NCBI GenBank assembly: GCA_964397565.1
Contig: CAYNJC010000044.1
Coordinates: 1 to 32,975, forward strand
Length of the DNA stretch: 32,975 nt
Source: JAPLST01 sp964397565
GTDB taxonomy: Bacteria > Auribacterota > UBA3054 > JAPLST01
Direction: 5' to 3'
The notes beneath the pieces were generated by a model, which saw nothing but the letters and a program-made list of their open reading frames with translations, made no database searches and was not told the origin of the DNA. The stretch's first letter is position 1; every line of letters starts with the position of its first letter. Below are positions 23,017 to 30,570 of the stretch, in pieces. A program made the position numbers and the translations under genes.

Positions 23017-24545
23017 GTATGGCTGCCTGCGCCACAGACGATCAACCACGCCACCCAACCACCATGCACCATACCAAGGCATTATGGCTGTCCATCGTGT
23101 GCTGCGTCATACTGCGCCTGCTTCTTTTTGGTGTGTTTGCACCGTGGCGCGCGGAGATAGAGCACACATCGTTGCTAGCGGCGGATGCGGGCGTATACCA
23201 TGCCTGCGTGCTCAATCTGCGCAATGCGGGTGTCTATTCGAGTGGGACAGATGGCCTGTGTGCACCTGATAATATCTGGCCACCCGGCTTTCCGCTGCTG
23301 GCGTATGGTCTGTTTTCGTTGACCGGCGTAAAACCGTGGCTGATGCTCTTGGTCAACATCGGCCTCGAGCTCATCACCCTCATGGCGATATGGTGGATCT
23401 GCCGTGCCCTCTGGTCCGTGACCATTGGCACGATCGCGGTGTGGCTTTTTGCACTCAATCCCATCGCGATTACCAACGCCATGGGGTATCGCCCCGACAC
23501 CCTGTTTCAGTGTGTGTGTGCCCTGTTTGTCCTGGTGTGGCTAGCATATGTCGCCGCGCCCACCTGGCCGCGGATGCTCGCCAGCGCACTCCTGTTGGGC
23601 CTCTCGTCCTTGTGCAAACCCATCACCCAATATATGGCGCTGGTGGTGGTCTTGCTGTTGTGGATCAATGCATGGTATCGCGTCAGCTATCGCGGCATGT
23701 GGCTGCGCACCCTGCTCTTTGTGGTAGTCATGGGCGCCGTCCTAACCCCGTGGTGTCTGCGCAATTACCGCTGCTTCAGAACCGTTAACCTCACCAGCAT
23801 GGAAGGCGCCAGCTTGTGTGATTATGCCGCCGCCACCGTCATTGCCCAGCACTACCACACGGATCTTGACACGGCCCGGGCGGCCCTGACGACCCTGCTT
23901 GTTCAGAAATACGATATGGCGCCCGTGACCAATATGTTTGCCCGGCTTGTCACGACGAACGTGGCGTGGGTGGCGCAGCTTGTTCCACCCACCTATCTGC
24001 AACCAACAGTGCCACGCGTCATCTTGCACACGCGCGCAGACCTTACCGCCGCGCAAAAGCAGCTGTTTGCCGCGTTTGTGTCGCGCCACTGGTTTGCATA
24101 TGGACAGGTTTCGTTGCTGCGCATGCTGCGGATGCTGCTGGCGCCCCCGTGGCAGGAGCTGCTGCGCATGGTGTCGCCGACAACCCCGTCGATGGAGTTG
24201 GCCAAAGCGGTCGTCAGCGGTAATCGGGCGGCGCTCAACACGATCGGCTGGCCACGCGTGGCCCTCGGCGTTGCTCTCGCCGGGGTGCTGTCTGCCTACA
24301 CCGTGTGCTTCCCGCTCCTGGCAGTATGGGGATGGGTGCTGATGGTGCGCGCACCGGCAACGCGCCAAGCAGCCATTAATCTGCTGGTGTTGTGCGCATA
24401 TTTTATTGTGTTGGTTGGGCCCCAAGGCGAGCCGCGCTATAATTTGCTGATTATTCCAATGACCACGCCGATGGCCGCGGCTGGTTTGTACGGCATCTAC
24501 CACGACGCGTGCCGGGCACGAGCGCTGCGCGCCAGGCGTCCATGA
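23013..24545 (+). CDS. GT39/ArnT-like membrane glycosyltransferase
   Basis: A 510-residue polytopic membrane protein of the GT-C class, which transfers sugars from lipid-linked donors on the periplasmic face. It has about ten hydrophobic helices. After the first, a loop contains the acidic residues expected in this class (APWRAEIEHTSLLAADAGVYHACVLNL), followed by NIWPPGFPLLAYGLF. PNYNLLII-like RYNLLIIPMT near the end is typical of this fold. The GTG at 23013 overlaps the previous stop; ATG codons at 23019 and 23064 are alternatives, and the hydrophobic segment begins soon after the latter. It overlaps the following GT4 gene by four bases, so the three genes are one unit. Confidence 0.78.
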   Translation: MSMAACATDDQPRHPTTMHHTKALWLSIVCCVILRLLLFGVFAPWRAEIEHTSLLAADAGVYHACVLNLRNAGVYSSGTDGLCAPDNIWPPGFPLLAYGLFSLTGVKPWLMLLVNIGLELITLMAIWWICRALWSVTIGTIAVWLFALNPIAITNAMGYRPDTLFQCVCALFVLVWLAYVAAPTWPRMLASALLLGLSSLCKPITQYMALVVVLLLWINAWYRVSYRGMWLRTLLFVVVMGAVLTPWCLRNYRCFRTVNLTSMEGASLCDYAAATVIAQHYHTDLDTARAALTTLLVQKYDMAPVTNMFARLVTTNVAWVAQLVPPTYLQPTVPRVILHTRADLTAAQKQLFAAFVSRHWFAYGQVSLLRMLRMLLAPPWQELLRMVSPTTPSMELAKAVVSGNRAALNTIGWPRVALGVALAGVLSAYTVCFPLLAVWGWVLMVRAPATRQAAINLLVLCAYFIVLVGPQGEPRYNLLIIPMTTPMAAAGLYGIYHDACRARALRARRP

Positions 24546-25744
24546 TGAAAATTTGCCATCTGATCACGCGCATGATCCTGGGTGGCGCGCAGGAAAACAC
24601 ACTGGCAACGGTGGGCGGCCTGGCCGCGCGCGGGCACGATGTCACCTTGATCAGCGGGCCGTCACCCGGCGCGGAAGGCGCCTTGTTTGCACAAGTTCCC
24701 GATGGTGCGGCACGGCCGCCCTTTCGCTTCATCGAGACACCGCACGTGGTGCGCAACGTCAGCGTCTGGCATGACGCGCTGGCCTATCGCGCGTTGGCAC
24801 GACATTTCACCGCGGCGCGCTATGATGTCATTCACACGCACAGTTCGAAAGCGGGTATTCTTGGCCGCATGGCGGCCCGGCGCGCCCGCGCCCAGGGCAC
24901 CACGGTGGTCCACACCATTCACGGCCTGGCCTTTGATCAGTATCAGCCGTGGTTGCTGAACCGCATGTATCGGGGCCTGGAGCGCCGGTGTGCGCGGCAT
25001 TGTGACAAACTGATCAGCGTGTGTGATGCCATGACCGTCGCGGCGCTCGCGGCCGGAGTGGGCACGCCGGATCAGTATTGCACGATTTACAGCGGCATGG
25101 ATTTGGCCGCGTTTCGCGCGGCGCACGGCGCCGGTGTTGCCTTGCGTGCGCGCTTGCAGATCGCGGATGACACGCTGGTGCTGCTGTGCATCAGCCGCCT
25201 GTTTCCCATGAAGGGCATCGAGCATTTTGTCGAGACGGTGCGCGCCGCGCAACAGGTGCGGCCGGGGCGCGTTGTGGGTATTCTTGTCGGCGACGGGCCG
25301 CTGCGCGCGGCCGTTGAGCAACAAGCGCGGGCGGCCGGCATTCAGCCACAGATCATTTTTGTCGGGCGGGTTGCGCCGACCGACATCCCGGTGTGGGTGG
25401 CTGCGGCCGATGCGCTGGTGCATGCCTCACTGCGTGAGGGCTTGGCGCGTACGCTGGTGCAGAGCTTGGCGGGTGGCAAACCGGTGTTCTGCTACGATGT
25501 CGGTGGCGCGCGCGAAGTGGTGCAGCATGACGTGAATGGCAGCGTGGTGCCGGCCGGTGCGTGGGTACAGCTTGTGCGGGAGGTGCGGCGGTTTGTCAGC
25601 GATGCGGCCTATCGCGCGCGGGTGACCGAGGGCGCGCAGCGGACAGACGTGATGCGCTTCGATGCCACGCGCATGGTAGCTGCGCTCGCGACGCTGTACG
25701 AGGACCTGCGCGCGCAACAGCATGCCGCGTTGCGCGCAGACTAG
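24542..25744 (+). CDS. Family 4 glycosyltransferase
   Basis: A 400-residue GT-B enzyme. The N-terminal Rossmann half opens with MMKICHLITRMILGGAQENTLATVGGLAARGHDV, the glycine-rich acceptor loop of GT4 enzymes, followed by DVIHTHSSKAGILGRMAAR. The C-terminal nucleotide-sugar half shows LLCISRLFPMKGIEHFVE, ILVGDGPLRAAVE, IIFVGRV and HASLREGLARTLVQSLAGGKPVFCYDVGGAREVV. The usual EX7E motif here has Gln in place of the second Glu, a variant I recall from some GT4 members. The start is an ATG overlapping the previous stop (ATGA); the longer frame from 24509 is rejected. It converges on the minus-strand operon, six bases away. Confidence 0.9.
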   Translation: MMKICHLITRMILGGAQENTLATVGGLAARGHDVTLISGPSPGAEGALFAQVPDGAARPPFRFIETPHVVRNVSVWHDALAYRALARHFTAARYDVIHTHSSKAGILGRMAARRARAQGTTVVHTIHGLAFDQYQPWLLNRMYRGLERRCARHCDKLISVCDAMTVAALAAGVGTPDQYCTIYSGMDLAAFRAAHGAGVALRARLQIADDTLVLLCISRLFPMKGIEHFVETVRAAQQVRPGRVVGILVGDGPLRAAVEQQARAAGIQPQIIFVGRVAPTDIPVWVAAADALVHASLREGLARTLVQSLAGGKPVFCYDVGGAREVVQHDVNGSVVPAGAWVQLVREVRRFVSDAAYRARVTEGAQRTDVMRFDATRMVAALATLYEDLRAQQHAALRAD

Positions 25745-25750
25745 CCGCGC

Positions 25751-25993
25751 CTACTCGTCGAGCGGTGGCGCAAGGTCGCGCTCGTCATCATCGCTATCGG
25801 TGGTTTCATACTTGAACAAGCGCCGCAGTGCGACCACGGCCAGCAGCAGCGGCACCGCACCAAGAATGACGGATGTCAGCAGGCGCTCGGTCAGCACCCA
25901 TAACACCAGCGTTGCAGCCACACTGACCACCAGCCCGATCAGCAGGGCATTGATGGTATAGGGATGAAAATGCGGTTTGATGTGCGGCTCCAT
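25751..25993 (-). CDS. Small two-helix membrane protein
   Basis: An 80-residue protein from the ATG at 25993 (a TTG three codons earlier is also in frame). It has two hydrophobic helices, INALLIGLVVSVAATLVLWVL and TSVILGAVPLLLAVVALRRLF, joined by a short turn. A strongly acidic C-terminal tail follows (TDSDDDERDLAPPLDE). It has no recognised domain. It lies last in the operon behind the CarB-like and DprA-like genes and touches the latter, so it is probably co-expressed. It might be a membrane partner of one of them. Confidence 0.6.
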   Translation of the reverse strand: MEPHIKPHFHPYTINALLIGLVVSVAATLVLWVLTERLLTSVILGAVPLLLAVVALRRLFKYETTDSDDDERDLAPPLDE

Positions 25994-26001
25994 ACCTTTC
26001 A

Positions 26002-26007
26002 ATTATA
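26002..26007 (-). promoter_or_regulatory. Possible internal -10 element
   Basis: TGTTATAAT on the minus strand overlaps the stop of the DprA-like gene and ends eight bases before the small membrane protein ATG. It would give a leaderless or near-leaderless transcript. No -35 match is visible. Confidence 0.3.
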
Positions 26008-26665
26008 ACAGAACATCGGGCGCGCTGGTCTCGGCTGGTGTACGCCACAGCGTTGCGGCGTCACCCGGCCGGATGGCCTGCGCCCCGCGCGCAATGATAC
26101 CTTCATTTTCGAGCGCATCCAAGGTAAAGACAGTCTTGTCCCACGCCATGAGTTGGTGACAGAATTTCTCAGTATGACTGGCCGGCGCGGCATACGACAG
26201 AAAGGCATCGTCGGCCAGCGCGGCCGCCACGAGATTGCGATAGCGGGCCGTCTCGTCAGTGATGCGCGTCACCGTTGCTGGAAACGGCGAGAGGACGGTC
26301 AGGCGCTGTGCGTCAAACAACGGTTGAAACTCGCACGGGAGTGCGAAGGAGCCCAATGATTTGGCAAGGCACCAGACCACGCCGGCGCTGCCGGTCATCA
26401 CGGTGCGCAGGCATTCCCTTTCCATGGGCGAATGGAAGCCGCTGATGACGGTTACCGCCTGATGTCGCAACCGGCTGACAAAATCATAGGTTTGGAGGAT
26501 CATGGCACCCGGGCAGCGCACGGAGCAAAACAGCGACAAGGAGTGCTGCGTCAAGGCCAGGAGTGGACCGGCCACCGCGAGGCAGGGCGGTGCATCAACG
26601 CCGAGCAGCGCGTGCAGACGGGCCGGATACAATGCTTCATCACGGGCAATGACAAGGCCATCCAT
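26003..26665 (-). CDS. DprA/Smf-family protein
   Basis: A 220-residue protein with the DprA Rossmann-type nucleotide-binding fold. The LYPARLHALLG start, the LFCSVRCPGAMILQTYDFVSRL segment and VTVISGFHSPMERECLRTV correspond to the conserved GSR and GLARGID regions of DprA, though GFHSPME replaces GLARGID. This variant is, to my recollection, shared by a DprA-related clade. Further family matches are LTVLSPFPATVTRITDETARYRNLVAAALADDAFLSYAAPASHTEKFC and KTVFTLDALENEGIIARGA. It lacks the C-terminal winged helix of full DprA. DprA loads RecA on single-stranded DNA; whether this clade does so is unknown. It starts three bases after the CarB-like stop. Confidence 0.75.
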   Translation of the reverse strand: MDGLVIARDEALYPARLHALLGVDAPPCLAVAGPLLALTQHSLSLFCSVRCPGAMILQTYDFVSRLRHQAVTVISGFHSPMERECLRTVMTGSAGVVWCLAKSLGSFALPCEFQPLFDAQRLTVLSPFPATVTRITDETARYRNLVAAALADDAFLSYAAPASHTEKFCHQLMAWDKTVFTLDALENEGIIARGAQAIRPGDAATLWRTPAETSAPDVLL

Positions 26666-26668
26666 AGG

Positions 26669-29600
26669 TCAGGCAAGGTTGAGGGTTGCCTGCGTGTCAA
26701 GCGGCAGCATGCGTTGCAGCCGCAAGGTCTCGGTGTAGCGCTCACGCGGCAGGACGTCGAAGCCGCGGCGCATGAACGCTTCGATGCCCTCGACGGCCGC
26801 GCGTGCGCCGGCGCTGGTGGTAATGACGAGGATGCCGCGATCCACCGCTTCATGGCGCATGAACGCTTCGGCCTTGCGATTCGCCTTGCCGCCAGGCGTG
26901 TTGATAATCAGCTGAACATGGCCGTCAATGATATGATCCACGACGTTCGGGCGGCCCTCATGCAGTTTCTTGATGGTCGCCATCGGAATGCCGTTCTGTT
27001 GCAGGACAGCCGCCGTGCCGCGCGTGGCAATAAGACTGAAGCCAAGCGCACGCAGCTTGCGCGCCAGCGGCAGCATCTCGGCTTTGTCACGATCCGCCAC
27101 GCTCAGCAGCACGCACCCCTTGGTGGGCAACTTGTTGCCCGCGCCCAGCAACGCCTTGGCATACGCGACCCCAAACGAGGGATCCAAGCCGATGGCCTGG
27201 CCAATGGCGCAATTGTCCGGGCCTAGAACGGCGTCGCTATCGGGATAGTGGGCAAACGGAAAGACCGGCGCGCGCACGGCGAGATAGTCGCCGACCCATT
27301 CGTGCGTCTCTTCCTCCGACACCGTCTGGCCCAGCAACACCCGCGTGATCAGCGGCACCAGGCGGTTGCCGGTCGCAGTGTGAATCAAGGCCGTCGTGCG
27401 GGTCGTGACCGGCAGCACATCCAACAGATACACGCGCCCTTCGGCATACGCGCATTTCAGGCCGATCGTGCCGCGCAAATCTAGTTCACCCGCCAGGCAC
27501 AGGGCCATGGCCCGGCTTTCATTGACAATTTCGGGCGGCAAGGTGCAGGCCGGCCAGACCGCCGCGCTGTCCGCCGAATGAATGCCGGCCTCCTCGACAT
27601 GTTCGACCACGCCGGCAATATGCACCGCCGTGCCGTCCGTCACCGCCTCGACATGAAACTCATGCGCGGCTTCCAGGAATTCTTCCACCGACAAGGGATA
27701 CAGCTCCGACACGCGCGTGGCTTGTTCAAGAAACGCGCGCGCATCCTGGTCGTCATACCAGATCGCCACCCGCGGCAGATGCAGCGGGTGGGCGGGATGG
27801 ACAATCACCGGATAGCCGACATCGCGCGCCACTTGATATGCTTCATGCGCGCTGTGCGCGACACCGTGCGAGGGTTGCCGAATGTCCAGTTTTTGCAGCA
27901 ATGTTTGAAAGCGATCGCGCCGCAGCAGGCGCTCCATGCTGAGCAACGGTGTGCCCAGCACCGGCACGTTCAGCGTGCGCAATGCCTCGATGATCTCCGC
28001 CGGTTGACGATCGGCAAACTGCAACATGACGCCGACCGGCCGCTCGAGCGCGATGATCGCGCCAATTGTTTCCGGGGTGATCGCCTCGACGTAGTGCCGC
28101 AGCGCCAGGTCGAGTTCGTTCACCACATGCAGCGCGTCGGGGGTCAACAGCACACAGGCGTGCCCGTGCGCCGCCAGTTCCAGCGCGGCATGCGCCAGCA
28201 TGTAGTCGTAATCCGCGCCACCGTGCAGCAGCGAGGTGCTGCCGCCGATCAATAAAATCGTCGGCACATCCGCGTGCAACGGCGGATGGGCCTGCGGGCC
28301 GTAATCAAGGCAACAGACCGCCCGCTGTGCGCCGTGGGATCCGCGCCGGCACGGCAGAAACCGGCAGGCCGCCGCAACGCCTTGTTTGAGCCGGTGCGCG
28401 CGCAAACGCTGCGATTCGAGACTCAACGCCCGTGCCAACTGCTCATCGCTGCCGCCTTGGTGCTTGGCGGCCAGCAGCAGATCGTGCTGCAGATCCGTAC
28501 TGGCAATCAGATCTTTCGGCATGCACGCCTGCCAGCGTTGCGCGGCGGCATGCAACTCGGCCAAGCGCTGCAAAAACCACAAGGCCATGCCGGTAATCTC
28601 GGCCAGCTCTTCACCGGCCAGGCCCAACGTCACGGCGTGATACACATACCACAAGCGCGCCGCGGACGCCTTGCCCAACTCCGTCCGCAGATCATCATCA
28701 CTCCACGCCAGCGCTTCGCGTGGCGCAACAAAGCCTGCGCCCAACGGCGGTCGGCCGGCAGCGGCGATCGCTTTCTGCAGCGCACACAGCCAGCTGTCTC
28801 CCACGCCGTAGGCCGCCCCCACGGATTTGGCTGCGGTTGACAGCGTCTCTTGCGCGCACATCAGCCCCCCGCGCGGAAAGATCGGTACACGGCACCAGCA
28901 GACCTGCGCGGCCTCCTCGTTGCAGGCAAACAAGTCGTTCGCCGGCGTCTGCCGCTGCGCCTGCAGTTCCGCCAATAATTCGCCGCCACACATGCGCGTG
29001 TGCCATTCGACCAGCGGCACACCCGTCGCGCGACTGCACAGCATGGTTGTGCGCGTCACATACGGCGCGACACTGACCACGGTAATCTCATCGGTGGCGC
29101 TGTCATGGGCAAGCTGCACGGTCACGCTACCAATCAATTGCAGCCGGCGCACGACCGTGCTGACGAGGCTGTGGATGTGCTGCACCTGCTCGGGCGCCAA
29201 GCTCTGCGCGGGCGTGACGGCCGGTGTGTCGGCCGAATGCACGCCCAGCGGGTCGAGAAACTCAACGCTCCCCAGCACCTGGGTGTGATCGCGATGATCG
29301 CGCACCACCGCCCACTCTGTCCGCCGCCGCCCGGCCAGCGATTTCTCGAGGATAACCTGTTCGACCGGGCTGACCGCCAGCGCCACGTCAATCGCGCGCT
29401 GCAGCTCCTGGGTGTTGTAACACAATGACGTGCCCAGACTGCCGCTGCCAAACAAGGCCCGCACCACCACCGGAAAGCCCATTTGGCGGCCCAAATCCTC
29501 GCCTTGTTTTTTCTTGGTGACGATGTACGCCTGTGGCGTGCGCGCGCCGGTGCCGTGCAAGCTCCGCGCAACCCGCTCGGGGTCTAACGCGTTTTCCAGC

Positions 29601-29953
29601 ACCTCACGGCTTGCGCCAAACATTGAAAACCGTTGCGGCAACGCCTGCGGAACCTGCTGCATGACCAGCGCCAGCGTGAATGCGCGGCGCCCGCTGACCG
29701 TCGCCAACACGGCATGGGGCCGCTCTTTTAATATTATTTTCTCCACGCTCTCGCGCTGCAACGGCTCGAAATACGTCACGTGCGCAAGGCGGGCATCGGC
29801 GGCCAGCGCCGCCGTGTGACTTTCTATTAAGATCACCGTGTGACCCATGTCACGCAATGTGCGACACGCCGCGGCAACGGCGCCGTTGAACTCGCTGCCC
29901 TCACCGATGGTTATCGCACCAGTGCCGAGCACTATGATCCGCTGATTGGCCAT
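26669..29953 (-). CDS. CarB-like protein (divergent carbamoyl-phosphate synthase large subunit paralogue)
   Basis: A 1094-residue protein with the full CarB layout: two ATP-grasp halves, an oligomerisation region and a C-terminal MGS-like domain (GCVLLSVADRDKAEMLPLARKLRALGFSLIATRGTAAVL). The start at 29953 has AAGGA upstream and begins MANQRIIVLGTGAITIGEGSEFNG, parallel to CarB ILGAGPIVIGQACEFDYSG. GVHSADTPAVTPAQSL and GIHSADSAAVWP align with the two GIHTGD regions. The ExNPR metal/ATP motif is lost in both halves: VVSVAPYVTRTT near residue 292 and YLLDVLPVTTRTT near 841. The glycine-rich TMGGTGGG loop is also altered (LFGSGSLGT). It is therefore unlikely to be a normal carbamoyl-phosphate synthase and may be a repurposed or regulatory paralogue. 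No carA is adjacent. Confidence 0.8.
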   Translation of the reverse strand: MANQRIIVLGTGAITIGEGSEFNGAVAAACRTLRDMGHTVILIESHTAALAADARLAHVTYFEPLQRESVEKIILKERPHAVLATVSGRRAFTLALVMQQVPQALPQRFSMFGASREVLENALDPERVARSLHGTGARTPQAYIVTKKKQGEDLGRQMGFPVVVRALFGSGSLGTSLCYNTQELQRAIDVALAVSPVEQVILEKSLAGRRRTEWAVVRDHRDHTQVLGSVEFLDPLGVHSADTPAVTPAQSLAPEQVQHIHSLVSTVVRRLQLIGSVTVQLAHDSATDEITVVSVAPYVTRTTMLCSRATGVPLVEWHTRMCGGELLAELQAQRQTPANDLFACNEEAAQVCWCRVPIFPRGGLMCAQETLSTAAKSVGAAYGVGDSWLCALQKAIAAAGRPPLGAGFVAPREALAWSDDDLRTELGKASAARLWYVYHAVTLGLAGEELAEITGMALWFLQRLAELHAAAQRWQACMPKDLIASTDLQHDLLLAAKHQGGSDEQLARALSLESQRLRAHRLKQGVAAACRFLPCRRGSHGAQRAVCCLDYGPQAHPPLHADVPTILLIGGSTSLLHGGADYDYMLAHAALELAAHGHACVLLTPDALHVVNELDLALRHYVEAITPETIGAIIALERPVGVMLQFADRQPAEIIEALRTLNVPVLGTPLLSMERLLRRDRFQTLLQKLDIRQPSHGVAHSAHEAYQVARDVGYPVIVHPAHPLHLPRVAIWYDDQDARAFLEQATRVSELYPLSVEEFLEAAHEFHVEAVTDGTAVHIAGVVEHVEEAGIHSADSAAVWPACTLPPEIVNESRAMALCLAGELDLRGTIGLKCAYAEGRVYLLDVLPVTTRTTALIHTATGNRLVPLITRVLLGQTVSEEETHEWVGDYLAVRAPVFPFAHYPDSDAVLGPDNCAIGQAIGLDPSFGVAYAKALLGAGNKLPTKGCVLLSVADRDKAEMLPLARKLRALGFSLIATRGTAAVLQQNGIPMATIKKLHEGRPNVVDHIIDGHVQLIINTPGGKANRKAEAFMRHEAVDRGILVITTSAGARAAVEGIEAFMRRGFDVLPRERYTETLRLQRMLPLDTQATLNLA

Positions 29954-29979
29954 GCCATCCTTACATCGCAATACAAATA

Positions 29980-30009
29980 AGTATAGTGTATTGCGGTCTG
30001 ATTTTGCAA
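29980..30009 (-). promoter_or_regulatory. Promoter of the CarB-like operon
   Basis: On the minus strand TTGCAA (30004-30009), an 18-bp spacer and TATACT (29980-29985), about 26 bases before the start codon. Confidence 0.6.
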
Positions 30010-30234
30010 TCGCCCTGGGCGCCGCGCGCGGCATTTTTGTCGCACGCGGCAAAACATACGGCAATACTCCCGCGTGACCGCACTAAGAACACCGGCCCGG
30101 CAGATGACCCGGTGGTGTGCAGCCGCAGCGCCAAATCAGCGACCAGCCCGGCGCTGCACGTACTTTTTCCACAGGTTTTCCACACTGCCGCACGGGGTTG
30201 GCATACCCTATGCTTTACTTTTTTTGGTTTGTTG
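30010..30234. other. Non-coding stretch with two DnaA-box-like sites
   Basis: No gene is supported here. TTTTCCACA occurs at 30165-30173 and again at 30176-30184. Both match the relaxed DnaA-box consensus TTWTNCACA, in the same orientation and exactly 11 bp apart. A T-rich tract follows at 30214-30226. A third box, a dnaA or dnaN gene, and an AT-rich unwinding element typical of oriC are not seen in the window. Confidence 0.4.
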
Positions 30235-30508
30235 ATTGGTAATTCTACACGGTACAGGCCATGATCCGGTTTCGATGCAGTACCAGCGATGTTCGAAAAT
30301 CGACCGCGCCCCTGGAGGCCGTTGAACTCTTTTGCGGCGCGATTGATCGCGAAACCGGTAAACGTCTGCAGGTGACCAAGCCAAGCCTGCTGCGGACGGA
30401 GACCCAACCGGTAAATCTGCTTGCGCTGCGGATGGTAATGTAGCCGCAGCAACGGGTACCCTCACCCGTATCCTGGACAAAAGGCCGGTAATTCCGGCCT
30501 TTTTTTTT
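30235..30508 (+). ncRNA. Candidate structured RNA ending in an intrinsic terminator
   Basis: No convincing protein is encoded, but consecutive stems can be drawn. CGCGCC 30305-30310 pairs with GGCGCG 30336-30341. ACCGGT 30354-30359 pairs with 30407-30412, enclosing CGTC/GACG and GCAGG/CCTGC (30363-30398). GCTGCGG 30425-30431 pairs with 30444-30450, and ACGGGT 30452-30457 with ACCCGT 30464-30469. A terminator follows. The segment GATGTTCG...CCCCTGGAGGCCG (from 30291) recalls the 5' side of 6S RNA, but a long closing stem was not found. It does not match tmRNA, RNase P or SRP RNA motifs I know. The 5' end is a guess. Confidence 0.5.
30481..30508 (+). terminator. Rho-independent terminator
   Basis: AAGGCCGG, loop TAATT, CCGGCCTT, then a run of T residues to 30508. 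It is the strongest intrinsic terminator in the window and points rightward, so some transcript must enter from 30010-30480. Confidence 0.9.
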
Positions 30509-30515
30509 GATTTGC

Positions 30516-30521
30516 TATACT
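30516..30521 (+). promoter_or_regulatory. -10 element of the PEP-CTERM protein gene
   Basis: TGCTATACT lies eight bases after the terminator T-run. A -35 box at the usual spacing would fall inside the right arm of the terminator stem (TTCCGG at 30492-30497). Reading-through RNA polymerase and promoter binding would therefore share the same DNA. Confidence 0.55.
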
Positions 30522-30570
30522 ATTCCCATCACACCCGCGTTTCGACTAAAACCGGCACACAGGAGATCAA

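Noticed and set aside
26669..29953. Calling the gene carB outright
   Set aside because: The ExNPR motif of both ATP-grasp halves is missing and no carA is adjacent, so the standard symbol would imply an activity the sequence does not support.
30291..30330. Firm assignment of the structured region as 6S RNA
   Set aside because: Only a short stretch is similar, and the long closing stem that defines 6S RNA could not be found by eye.
29961..30452. 163-residue minus-strand frame over the candidate RNA region
   Set aside because: No known motif and no ribosome-binding site. It overlaps the CarB-like promoter, and the stems and plus-strand terminator better explain this DNA.
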